From Marinibaculum pumilum (GTDB lineage: Bacteria > Pseudomonadota > Alphaproteobacteria > Ferrovibrionales > Ferrovibrionaceae): a stretch of DNA of 64,000 bases. Shown piece after piece: positions 17,246 to 25,505 of this stretch. The notes under the pieces were generated by a model that did no database searches, was not told the origin of the DNA, and saw nothing but the letters and a program-made list of their open reading frames with translations. The translations under genes and the position numbers were made by a program. The DNA is taken from the NCBI RefSeq assembly GCF_042646425.1, contig NZ_JBHRTR010000046.1:80183-144182 (forward strand). The letters run 5' to 3'. Within the stretch, counting starts at the first letter, position 1, and each line of letters starts with the position of its first letter.

Positions 17246-17944
17246 TCAGTCCGCCATCAGGTCCAGCCGCGGCTCGGCGACGGTCAGGATCACCGGCGCG
17301 CTGATGGCGCCCTGATAGGCCAGCCGGTACCAGATTTCGACGAAGCCGGTGCCGGGTGCGAGTTCGGTCTCGACCTCCACCGGCAGCCAGCTTCCGCTCA
17401 GAGTCTCCAGGCTCTGACCCCGCACCTTGCTGCCGTCGTAGAGATAGATGCTGCCGCCGTTCAGGGTCGCCGCATGGTCGGGCTGGACCAGGGCGCGGAA
17501 GACCGCTTTGCCGCGGGGCGCGTCGGGCAGGCGCGACAGGTCGAGCCGGAAGCCGACCCGCCAGTCCGTTTCCGCGAAGGGCGGTTCCGGCACCGCCTCG
17601 ACGGCCAGGATGCAGGCCGGCACCTGGCGGCCGTCCGGCGCCGCCACCTCGACATTCCGCACGGCGACCTCGGGCGCCCTCCCCTGGCCGTCGTTGCGCA
17701 CCACCTGCCAGCGCAGCTGCGGTGGGGCCAGCCCTTCGGTATCCGGTCCGGCGGCCGGCCGCACGGCGCCGCTGCCGGCGCTGATCGCCAGCGGGCAGAC
17801 CGGCTGCGCGGCGAGCGCCGCCTGGGCCGCGCGGATCTGTTCCTCGGTCTGCAGGCGCAGCCGCGGCTGATGGACCATCCACCATGCCAGGGCCAGCAGG
17901 CCCGCGAACATCGCGACGAGGATAAGGGGACGGACTGCTTTCAT
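17246..17944 (-). CDS. membrane-anchored single two-Cys beta-domain protein (locus domain copy 2)
   Basis: 232 residues: membrane segment at about 5-24 (VRPLILVAMFAGLLALAWW), a short helical linker, then one copy of the locus domain with VCPL, PACIL, TDWRVGF, GSIYLYDGS, GSWLPVEVET and VEIWYRL. The frame remains open upstream to 18205, but the ATG at 17944 begins exactly at the membrane anchor. It lies between two SGNH genes in the same direction, with 141- and 152-bp spacers. Periplasmic, probably a glycan- or polymer-binding partner for the SGNH proteins (inference). Confidence 0.78.
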   Translation of the reverse strand: MKAVRPLILVAMFAGLLALAWWMVHQPRLRLQTEEQIRAAQAALAAQPVCPLAISAGSGAVRPAAGPDTEGLAPPQLRWQVVRNDGQGRAPEVAVRNVEVAAPDGRQVPACILAVEAVPEPPFAETDWRVGFRLDLSRLPDAPRGKAVFRALVQPDHAATLNGGSIYLYDGSKVRGQSLETLSGSWLPVEVETELAPGTGFVEIWYRLAYQGAISAPVILTVAEPRLDLMAD

Positions 17945-18096
17945 GCCGGGACGGGCTCCAGGGCCGGATCGCGGAGTCGGATGCCGGCGGCGGGCGAAGG
18001 AGGAGGGCAGGCCGCGCGCCCACCTGTCCGGGCGGGCTGCGGCCGGGCGCGCCTGTCTAGCACGCCGGGCCGGGGCGGCAACATGGCCGGCCGGCC

Positions 18097-19932
18097 CTAC
18101 TGCGCCCCTGCGGCCTGCGGTCGCGGCCCGAGCACGACTTCCGGCGCACGCATCTCGATCCGCCCGGCGGGCGTGACCGGGGCTTCGTGGCTCAGCTGCA
18201 GCCACAGCCGCAGGGTGGTGGTGCCGGGCGGCACGGTGACCGTCGTCTCCACCTCCCGCCAGCTACCGTCCAGTTCGGTGATCGGCGTGCGCCCCTCCAC
18301 GCCCTGGCCGGTGACGACCAGCGCCGCATCGCCCAGCCGCATCGCCGGTTCGGCCCGCAGACCGGCGCGGAAGGTCAGGCTGCGGTCCCAGTGGTCGTCG
18401 CCGAAGAACAGGTTATGGCCGATCCGCCAGTCCAGCCCCGCCACCGCCTGGTCCGGCGCCTGGGTGATGTCGAGCAGGCAGACCGGGGTGCCGTCGGCGG
18501 TGGCCGCAGCGGAGACGGAGACCTGCAGCGGCGGCGGCGGGCGGTAGACCCGGAAGATCTGCCACAGCGGCGCCTCCCAGCCGGCCTCGGCGTCCGGCAT
18601 GCGCTTGCGGAACGGGCAGCGGACATCGCTGCGGCCCAGGATCTCGCCCGGCGCGGCGACCGGCGGCGGCACCGGGCGCTCGAGCGCGTCCGGCACCGCC
18701 GGGAGAATGCCTTCCTGCGCCAGGATGCGGGTGATGCTGTTGGCATAGACCTGCATGCCGAAGGGCGAGGGATGGTGGTCCGTCGGCTGGTGCGACATCG
18801 CGAAGGGTTCGTCCAGCGGCGGCACGATGAAGTCGGCCAGGCGATAGGCCGGCCGGCCCAGCGCCTCCTCCAGCGAGGTCCAGAGCGCCGCCTGGTTGCC
18901 GACCAGCATCGCCTCGCCCTCCACCAGTTCCGGCGCGATCGGCAGGTGGATCAGGACGATCGGCACGCCGGCCTCGCGCAGCCGCGCCAGGTCGGCCGCA
19001 AAGCGCGGGTCGTCCCGGTAATCGTCCAGCGCCACCCGCGGCAGGCGCCAGACCCCCCCGGGGCTGGTGCGGGCGAAGGCATTGCCCTGCAGGATCCGGC
19101 TCGCCACGAAGGAATGGTTCAGGCTCAGATAGTTCGGCGTCGCGCGCTGGGCGTCGCGGCGCATCCGCAGGTAGCGGGCGTTGAGGGCGGTGAGCTCGGG
19201 CGCCGTGCCGCCCGCCGCCAGGGTCTTCTCACACCATTCCGGGCTGGCTTCGGGAAACAGCACGAAGGCATCCGTGGCATTGCTCAGCCCGGGGCTCGAA
19301 TCCGGCCGGTCGGTCACCAGCAGCCGGGGTTCGCCGTCGATGCGGGTCGGCACCCGCCAGATCCGCACCCGGTCCAGGTCGTCGCTGATGAAGGTGAAGA
19401 TCACCAGGTCCGGCTTCCAGCGCGGCACCATTTCGGCGGCCAGGTCGAACATCTGCAGGATGCCGGTGCCGTCGCGGCCGAAATTCACCACATGGGCGTC
19501 GATGCCGGCCTTCTCCTGCAGCACCTGCTGCAGCTTCGAGGGGAAGGTCTCGCCGTCCAGGATGAAGGCGGGAAAGCTGTCGCCGAACAGCAGGATCTTC
19601 AGCGCGGCGCGGTCATAGTCGCCGCGGATCGGGCCGATATTGCCGCGCGCGTTGATGGTGTCGATCTGGTCGCAGCTGGTCAGCCTGCCGTCGGTGACCG
19701 AGCCGATCAGCAGCTTCCGCCCCGGCGGGTAGGTATAGCCGAACGCCTCGTCATACTCCCAGTGGGACCGGTCGTAGAAGCTGAAGGTCGGCGGCGCGTC
19801 GCCGGTGGCGGTGACCTTCGGGACCGGCGAGGCGAGCCACAGGTAGGTCCGGTAGGCGGCCTCGACCAGGACCAGGCCGACGAGGACCGAGACGGTCAGC
19901 AGGAGAGTGTTGAGGAGGAAGGTTCGGGACAT
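18097..19932 (-). CDS. SGNH-like protein 2 fused to a C-terminal two-Cys beta-domain
   Basis: 611 residues in two parts. Residues 1-410: membrane anchor (about 8-25), YDRSHWEYDEAFGYTYPPGRK, INARGNIGPIRGDYD, FGDSF with S119, NFGRDGTGILQM, FISDDLDRVRIWR and the triad block TDHHPSPFGMQVYA (D385, H387). Residues 435-605: one copy of the locus domain (RCPF, VCLLD, LDWRIGH, LRLWLQL). This fusion links physically two modules that are separate proteins elsewhere in the locus. First gene of the leftward arm; start ATG at 19932 without a strong ribosome site. Confidence 0.85.
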   Translation of the reverse strand: MSRTFLLNTLLLTVSVLVGLVLVEAAYRTYLWLASPVPKVTATGDAPPTFSFYDRSHWEYDEAFGYTYPPGRKLLIGSVTDGRLTSCDQIDTINARGNIGPIRGDYDRAALKILLFGDSFPAFILDGETFPSKLQQVLQEKAGIDAHVVNFGRDGTGILQMFDLAAEMVPRWKPDLVIFTFISDDLDRVRIWRVPTRIDGEPRLLVTDRPDSSPGLSNATDAFVLFPEASPEWCEKTLAAGGTAPELTALNARYLRMRRDAQRATPNYLSLNHSFVASRILQGNAFARTSPGGVWRLPRVALDDYRDDPRFAADLARLREAGVPIVLIHLPIAPELVEGEAMLVGNQAALWTSLEEALGRPAYRLADFIVPPLDEPFAMSHQPTDHHPSPFGMQVYANSITRILAQEGILPAVPDALERPVPPPVAAPGEILGRSDVRCPFRKRMPDAEAGWEAPLWQIFRVYRPPPPLQVSVSAAATADGTPVCLLDITQAPDQAVAGLDWRIGHNLFFGDDHWDRSLTFRAGLRAEPAMRLGDAALVVTGQGVEGRTPITELDGSWREVETTVTVPPGTTTLRLWLQLSHEAPVTPAGRIEMRAPEVVLGPRPQAAGAQ

Positions 19933-20162
19933 GATGCGTGGCAGAACGGTGCAATGATGGCGCGTGACCGGCAGGCCGGCGGTGCGGCCGGCGGCGGACT
20001 CGCGAAGCCGCGATATTGCCGGCACTGCCGCGTCTTGGTAAAGCAGCCGCCGGGACCGCGCGGCGAAGCGCCGCCGCGCGGAACCCGCACTGGTTGCATT
20101 TATGGCGCGCCAGCCTGCGTTAGTTGAAGCTCCCATACCTTTCGGCAGAGGAAGCGTCGAGC
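19933..20162. promoter_or_regulatory. divergent intergenic region between the two arms of the carbamoylation/SGNH locus
   Basis: 230 bp between leftward SGNH2 and rightward sxtJ-like genes. It contains a GC-rich imperfect hairpin at about 20056-20081 (arms CCGCGCGGCG and CGCCGCCGCGCGG) and, closer to sxtJ, TTGCAT near 20093, a possible -35. Both arms should be driven from here; no operator is clear. Confidence 0.45.
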
Positions 20163-20594
20163 GTGAAACAGGAAAACCTGCACGAGGACCTGCGGCGGGA
20201 AGAAGAGGTCAAGGGATCCTCCAACCGCGGCTTCGGCCAGGTCTTCGCCGCGTTCTGCGCCATCGTCGCCGCCTTCAAGGGCTGGCACGAATCGATCTGG
20301 GCGCTGGCCTGGCTGGCGGCCGCGATCGGCTTTCTCGCCGCCGCCTATCTCGCCCCCGCCCTGCTCGCGCCGCTGAACCGGCTGTGGACGAAGTTCGGCC
20401 TGCTGCTGTTCCGCATCATCAATCCGGTCGTGATGTTCCTGGTCTACCTGATCTGCATCGTGCCGATGGGCGTCGTGATGCGGCTGTTCGGCTGGGATCC
20501 GATGCGCCGCCGCTTCGATCCGGAGGCCGGCAGCTATTGGATCCCCCGCGACCCGCCGGGACCGCCGGCGGACAGCATGAAGAACCAGTTCTGA
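20163..20594 (+). CDS. SxtJ family membrane protein
   Basis: 143 residues: basic/acidic N-terminus (VKQENLHEDLRREEEV), then hydrophobic segments at about 22-37, 40-65 and 78-105, and the family's C-terminal signature: YWIPRDPP, then SMKNQF. SxtJ homologues are small membrane proteins repeatedly found beside O-carbamoyltransferases (named from the saxitoxin cluster); their exact role is not established. Start GTG at 20163 with AGAGGAAG eight bases upstream; a TTG 13 codons earlier is possible. First gene of the rightward arm. Confidence 0.88.
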   Translation: MKQENLHEDLRREEEVKGSSNRGFGQVFAAFCAIVAAFKGWHESIWALAWLAAAIGFLAAAYLAPALLAPLNRLWTKFGLLLFRIINPVVMFLVYLICIVPMGVVMRLFGWDPMRRRFDPEAGSYWIPRDPPGPPADSMKNQF

Positions 20595-20643
20595 GGCAGA
20601 AGGGCGGCGTCCGTCCGGACGGGCGGCCCGCGAACGGGTGCGC

Positions 20644-21867
20644 ATGACCAAGAAACGCCTGCTGATCGCCCTGCCCGGCCTGGTGATCGTCCTGCTGTTC
20701 GCGCTGTTCCTGCTGCAGGACGACCGCGCCGACGGCCGCCAGGCGGCGTGCGGCCTGGGACTGGGGCCGAACCTGCGCGCCGCCCTGGGGGCGGAGGCGG
20801 GCGGGTCCGCCATGTGGCAGGTCTATGCCCAGGACGGGCGCGGCATCGCACCGGATATCAGGGTCGCCGCCCTGGACGACGCGCAGCCGCCGCCGGCGGG
20901 CGCCGGCCGTGGCTGCGCGCTGGAGGTCGTGGCCCTGTCCCCCGACGGCACCCGCGACACCGACTGGCGGATCGGCCACAGGATCGACCTGACCGCGCTG
21001 CAGGGCCGGACCCTGCGCGCGACCTTCTACCTGCGGGCGGCGCAGCCGGCACGGCTGCCGGAGGCGGAGGTCTACCTGCATGACGGCAGCACCGTGAGGG
21101 GGGAGCCCACGCATCGGATCGACACCGACTGGACGGCCCATACGGTCACCCTCGACACGGCGCCGGACGCGACGGAACTGGAACTCTGGTTCCGGCCCTT
21201 CCACGACACCGGCACCGCCCGGCCGGCCCGCAATACCCTGTTCCTTGCCGTCGCACTGAAGGAATACACCGCCGACGACCGTGCCGTGGAGGATGCCGCC
21301 GCCCTCTATTCCAGCGGCCAGTATCGCCAGGCGGAATGCGCCACCGGGCTGCCGCCGGGCATCGCCGCAACCGCAGGCACGGCTGCGGACGGGGCAGGCG
21401 GCGCCGCCGCGCCGGACCTCTGGGTGACCTATGCGACCGCCGGAACCGGGCCCGAACCGGGGATCGCCGTGACGGCAGCGGCTGCCGGCACGCCGGGCTG
21501 CCGCCTGATCCTGAGCGACGCCGGCCCGGCGCCGGGGGCGGCAGGTCGCGACCTTCGCATCGGCCGCGCGGTGCCGGTGGCGGACCTGCGCGGCCGCCGC
21601 GTGACCTTCGCGGCCGACCTGCGGGCCGACCGGCCGGCGCGCCTGGGCGACGCCTATCTCTATGTGCATGACGGCCGCACCACCTCCGCCACGCGGGTCC
21701 GGACGGTCGGCACCGACTGGAGCCGGGTCGCGGTCGAGCATCCGGTGCCACCGGATGCGCCTGTCCTGCAGGTCTGGCTGCGCCTGCTGTTCGGCGATGC
21801 CGCCGTCGAGCCGGGCGACCTGCAGCTGGACTTCGCGCCGCAGGTGACCCTTGCGCCCGCACCCTGA
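20644..21867 (+). CDS. membrane-anchored protein with two tandem two-Cys beta-domains (locus domain copies 3 and 4)
   Basis: 407 residues: membrane anchor at about 6-23, domain copy 3 at about 34-205 (C36, C91, TDWRIGH, AEVYLHDGS, LELWFRP) and copy 4 at about 230-403 (C232, C286, RDLRIGR replacing DWRIGH, DAYLYVHDGR, LQVWLRLL). The linker (ALYSSGQYRQAE) is helical. Starts with ATG at 20644 or the in-frame GTG two codons earlier. It lies between sxtJ and SGNH3 on the same strand (49 and 50 bp). Tandem arrangement is typical of avidity-type binding modules, which supports but does not prove polymer binding. Confidence 0.8.
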   Translation: MTKKRLLIALPGLVIVLLFALFLLQDDRADGRQAACGLGLGPNLRAALGAEAGGSAMWQVYAQDGRGIAPDIRVAALDDAQPPPAGAGRGCALEVVALSPDGTRDTDWRIGHRIDLTALQGRTLRATFYLRAAQPARLPEAEVYLHDGSTVRGEPTHRIDTDWTAHTVTLDTAPDATELELWFRPFHDTGTARPARNTLFLAVALKEYTADDRAVEDAAALYSSGQYRQAECATGLPPGIAATAGTAADGAGGAAAPDLWVTYATAGTGPEPGIAVTAAAAGTPGCRLILSDAGPAPGAAGRDLRIGRAVPVADLRGRRVTFAADLRADRPARLGDAYLYVHDGRTTSATRVRTVGTDWSRVAVEHPVPPDAPVLQVWLRLLFGDAAVEPGDLQLDFAPQVTLAPAP

Positions 21868-21917
21868 CGGGTTTCCGCCGCGGACAACCTGCCACGACAG
21901 AGGATCGGCCGCCTGCG

Positions 21918-23216
21918 ATGAGTGAGAAACGCCCGACCCGCGCCGGTGCCATCGCCGGCACCATCCTGCTGGCCGCGATCAGCGTCGTCCTCGGCCTGCT
22001 GCTCTGCGAGATCGGCTATCGCGCCTTCGTCTACGCGCAGCAGCCGGAGCGGTTCGAGGATCGCACCGAACTGCCCGACAGCATCAGCGTCTACGACCGC
22101 TCGCTGTGGCATTTCGACGAACGCCACGGATACATCTATCCGCCGGGGGTGGAGGTCGGCGTCACCACGGTGGAGGATGGCGTCGTCGCCAGCTGCGGCG
22201 TGATCTCCTACATCAACGCGCAAGGCAATGTCGGGCCGCCGATGGACCTTCATGCCGATCCCGACTTCACCATAGCGGTGTTCGGTGATTCCTGGACCGC
22301 CGCCTACGACCGGGGCAAGACCTGGCCGCACCTGCTGCAGGAGCGGCTGGAGGAGCGCACGGGCCGCAGCTTCAACGTCTACAATTTCGGCCGCGACGGC
22401 ACCGGACTGATCCATATGATGCGCCAGGCGGAGGAGCAGCTGCCGAAGCTGAAACCCGACCTCGCCATCATCGCCTTCATCACCGACGACATCGACCGCC
22501 AGATGTTCTGGCGCACCGAGGCACAGATCGACGGCGAACTGCGGGCCCTCACCACCCTGGACCCGAAGCCGGTGCCCGACCCGGCCCGCTCCAGCGACAC
22601 CGTGGTGGTCGTGGCCGATGCCAGCCATGACTGGTGCACGCGCACGATGGGCAAGCGCGACGAGACGGTGGAGAAGATCGAACGCGTCTACCGGCAGCGG
22701 AAGGCGAACGCGGCTTCCGGCCAGGTGACGGCGAGCCTGACCACCCTGGCCCATTCCTATATCTGGAACCAGGTCGTGGAGGGCGATCCGCTGGCCTTCG
22801 CCCGGCCGCGGTTCCGCGCCTCCCAGAACCCGCGCATCAGCGCCTGGGGCTTCGAGGAACTGGAGGGCTTTCCGGAGACCGTCGCCGCCGTGCTGGCGAG
22901 CGGCGTGCCGGTGCGCCTGGTGCATCTGGCGATCTACCCGGAGATCCTGGAGGGCAGGGAATACCTGATCTCCGCCCAGCAGCAGCGGCTGCTGGACAGC
23001 CTGCACGCAATGTTCGGGCAGGAGGCGGCGATGACCCTGCCCCATGCCGATCCACCGGACGACCTGATGAGCATCAACAAGTCGGAGACGGATTTTCACC
23101 CCTCCCTGCGCGGCATGGAGTTCTACGGCGATGCGGTGGCGGACATCCTGATCGACGAGGGCCTGGTGCCGACGCGCGAGAATCCCGCCCCGACCGCGCT
23201 TCCCGGCGGCGGCTGA
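21918..23216 (+). CDS. membrane-anchored SGNH-like protein 3
   Basis: 432 residues: membrane segment at about 10-30, YDRSLWHFDERHGYIYPPG, INAQGNVGPPMD, then FGDSWTAAY with S125 in block I, NFGRDGTGLIHMM, FITDDIDRQMFWR and the triad block TDFHPSLRGMEFYG (D392, H394). It is the most divergent of the four SGNH paralogues (GDSW instead of GDSF, RTE for the RIWR region). Co-oriented with sxtJ and the tandem-domain gene; 217 bp separate it from the DUF5989 peptide gene. Confidence 0.83.
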   Translation: MSEKRPTRAGAIAGTILLAAISVVLGLLLCEIGYRAFVYAQQPERFEDRTELPDSISVYDRSLWHFDERHGYIYPPGVEVGVTTVEDGVVASCGVISYINAQGNVGPPMDLHADPDFTIAVFGDSWTAAYDRGKTWPHLLQERLEERTGRSFNVYNFGRDGTGLIHMMRQAEEQLPKLKPDLAIIAFITDDIDRQMFWRTEAQIDGELRALTTLDPKPVPDPARSSDTVVVVADASHDWCTRTMGKRDETVEKIERVYRQRKANAASGQVTASLTTLAHSYIWNQVVEGDPLAFARPRFRASQNPRISAWGFEELEGFPETVAAVLASGVPVRLVHLAIYPEILEGREYLISAQQQRLLDSLHAMFGQEAAMTLPHADPPDDLMSINKSETDFHPSLRGMEFYGDAVADILIDEGLVPTRENPAPTALPGGG

Positions 23217-23433
23217 ACCTCCGGCTGTCGATTCCGGCCGGCAGCCGCCCTTGCCTGGCGGACGCGCATCCGCCACCTTCGGCACCGTGTTCGCGGGGCC
23301 CCCGCCGGCCGATCGCCGCCGACGGGCTTGTCCCCTGGCATGGGATCGGACATACAGACGCCAGAAACCGATACGCGCGGCGACCGGGGCCCTGCGGTTC
23401 CGGGCCGGCAGCGCGCCGTTCCCGAGGACGAAG

Positions 23434-23583
23434 ATGAGTTTCATTGCCGAGTTGTGGGCGTTCATGCGGGCGCGCAAGAAGTTCTGGCTGCTGCCCATTC
23501 TGGTCGTGATGGCGATCTTTGGCGTGCTGATCGTGCTCACGAAGGGAACCGCCGTCGCGCCGTTCATCTATACCCTGTTCTGA
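23434..23583 (+). CDS. DUF5989 (SxtK-like) small membrane protein
   Basis: 49 residues with one membrane segment (about 18-36). MSFIAELWAFMRARKKFWLL, the GVLIVLTKGTAVAP segment and the terminal FIYTLF are diagnostic of DUF5989. This tiny protein is typically encoded next to an SxtI-type carbamoyltransferase, as it is here (56 bp upstream of it). Role unknown; a membrane tether or chaperone for the carbamoyltransferase is a reasonable guess. Start ATG with CGAGGACG. Easily missed because of its size. Confidence 0.9.
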   Translation: MSFIAELWAFMRARKKFWLLPILVVMAIFGVLIVLTKGTAVAPFIYTLF

Positions 23584-23639
23584 CCGGCTGTCGGCCTGCC
23601 CCCACCGGGGGGCGGGCCGGGCCGGGGAGTGATGCCAAG

Positions 23640-25475
23640 GTGATCATCCTCGGACTTTCCGCCTTCTACCATGACAGTGCGGCCGCCCTGGTCCGCGACG
23701 GCAGGATTGTCGCAGCGGCGCAGGAGGAGCGCTTCACCCGGAAGAAGCACGATGCCGGCTATCCAAAGAACGCCATCGCGTTCTGCCTGAAGGAGGCGGG
23801 AATCGCGCTGGGCGATGTCGATCATGTGGCGTTCTACGACAAGCCGTTCCTGAAGTTCGAGCGCCTGCTGGAGACCTACCTGGCCTTCGCGCCGCGCGGC
23901 TTCACCAGCTTCCGCATGGCGATCCCGCTCTGGCTGCGGGAGAAGCTGTTCCAGAAATCCCTCCTGAAGGACCAGCTGAAGGAAGTCGAGAAGGACTTCG
24001 ACTGGGAAAAGAAGCTGCTGTTCGCGGAGCATCACCTGAGCCACGCGGCGTCGGCCTTCTTCCCCTCGCCGTTCGAGGACGCGCTGGTGCTGACCATGGA
24101 CGGGGTCGGCGAATGGGCCACCACCTCCGTCGGCACCGGCCGCGGCAACAGCCTGCAGATGGAGCGGGAGATCCATTTCCCGCACAGCCTGGGCCTGCTC
24201 TATTCCGCCTTCACCTACTATACCGGCTTCAAGGTCAATTCCGGCGAGTACAAGCTGATGGGCCTGGCGCCCTATGGCGACCCGGTCTATCGCGACCTGA
24301 TCCTGGACAACCTGGTCGACCTGAAGCCGGACGGCAGCTTCCGGCTGAACCTGGACTATTTCGACTATTGCACCGGCCTGCGCATGACCAACGCGAAGTT
24401 CGACGCGCTGTTCGGCCATGCCTACCGGTCGCCGGAAGGCCAGCTCGACCAGCGGCACATGGACCTGGCCGCGTCGATCCAGGCGGTGCTGGAGGAGATC
24501 GTGCTGCGCCTCGGCCGCTCCCTGGCGGCGGAGACCGGGATGCGCAACCTATGCCTGGCCGGCGGAGTTGCCCTGAACTGCGTCGCCAACGGCAAGCTCC
24601 TGCGCGACGGCGCCTTCGACCGGATCTGGATCCAGCCGGCCTCCGGGGATGCCGGCGGCGCGCTGGGCGCCGCCCTGGCCGGCTACCACATGCATGCGGG
24701 GCAGGCGCGTCGCCTGAACGGCGGCATGGACGCGATGGCGGGCAGCTATCTGGGTCCGCACTACGACACCGCGGAGATCCAGGAGCGGCTCTCTGCCGCG
24801 GGCGCCCGCTTCACCACCCTGGACGACGATGCGCTGGTGGCCGCCACCGCGGATGCCCTGGCGGACGAGAAGGCGGTGGGCTGGTTCCAGGGCCGCATGG
24901 AGTTCGGCCCGCGCGCCCTGGGCGGACGCTCGATCATCGCCGACCCGCGCAGCCCGTCGATGCAGAAGACCCTGAACCTCAAGGTGAAGTACCGGGAAAG
25001 CTTCCGCCCCTTTGCGCCGTCGGTGCTGCGCGAGGATGTCGCCGACTGGTTCGAACTGGACGACGACAGCCCCTACATGCTGCTGGTCGCCGACGTGGTG
25101 GAGAGGCGGCGCCGCCAGATGACGGCGGAGGAAAGCGCGCTGTTCGGCATCGACAAGCTGAACGTGCCGCGCTCCGACATCCCGGCCGTCACCCATGTCG
25201 ACTATTCGGCGCGGATCCAGACCGTGCACCGGGAGACCAATCCCCGCTATCACGCGCTGATCACCGCCTTCAAGGAACGCACCGGCTGCCCGGTCCTGGT
25301 GAACACCAGCTTCAACGTGCGCGGCGAGCCGATCGTCTGCACGCCGGAGGATGCCTTCCGCTGCTTCATGGGCAGCGAGATCGAGCTGCTGGCCGTCGGC
25401 AATTGCGTGCTGCGCAAGGAGGACCAGGATCCCGCGCTGAAGCTGGACTACACGTCCGCCTTCGAGCTGGACTGA
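23640..25475 (+). CDS. SxtI/NodU/TobZ-type O-carbamoyltransferase
   Basis: 611 residues, the usual length for the family, which transfers a carbamoyl group from carbamoyl phosphate via carbamoyl-AMP to a hydroxyl. N-terminal Kae1-like domain: ILGLSAFYHDSAAALV, EERFTRKKH and the metal-binding EHHLSHAASAF (H131, H135). C-terminal YrdC-like part: GWFQGRMEFGPRALGGRS, RESFRPFAPSVL, NTSFNVRGEPIVCTPEDA. Start is GTG at 23640 after GGGGAG; the frame runs open upstream but family homology begins here. Sits between DUF5989 and SGNH4. No sugar-nucleotide or antibiotic pathway in the window tells the acceptor. Confidence 0.94.
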   Translation: MIILGLSAFYHDSAAALVRDGRIVAAAQEERFTRKKHDAGYPKNAIAFCLKEAGIALGDVDHVAFYDKPFLKFERLLETYLAFAPRGFTSFRMAIPLWLREKLFQKSLLKDQLKEVEKDFDWEKKLLFAEHHLSHAASAFFPSPFEDALVLTMDGVGEWATTSVGTGRGNSLQMEREIHFPHSLGLLYSAFTYYTGFKVNSGEYKLMGLAPYGDPVYRDLILDNLVDLKPDGSFRLNLDYFDYCTGLRMTNAKFDALFGHAYRSPEGQLDQRHMDLAASIQAVLEEIVLRLGRSLAAETGMRNLCLAGGVALNCVANGKLLRDGAFDRIWIQPASGDAGGALGAALAGYHMHAGQARRLNGGMDAMAGSYLGPHYDTAEIQERLSAAGARFTTLDDDALVAATADALADEKAVGWFQGRMEFGPRALGGRSIIADPRSPSMQKTLNLKVKYRESFRPFAPSVLREDVADWFELDDDSPYMLLVADVVERRRRQMTAEESALFGIDKLNVPRSDIPAVTHVDYSARIQTVHRETNPRYHALITAFKERTGCPVLVNTSFNVRGEPIVCTPEDAFRCFMGSEIELLAVGNCVLRKEDQDPALKLDYTSAFELD

Positions 25476-25505
25476 GCGGCGCGCGGGACGGAACGGGCGC
25501 CCGCC

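Noticed and set aside
18187..20127. A 646-codon open frame on the plus strand
   Set aside because: It is antisense to the SGNH2 gene; Arg/Gln/His-rich shadow composition typical of high-GC DNA, no motif, and the SGNH frame has strong family motifs.
23640..25475. Nodulation (NodU) or antibiotic carbamoyltransferase assignment
   Set aside because: No nod or antibiotic genes nearby; the SxtJ and DUF5989 neighbours point to the SxtI-type context, and the acceptor is unknown.
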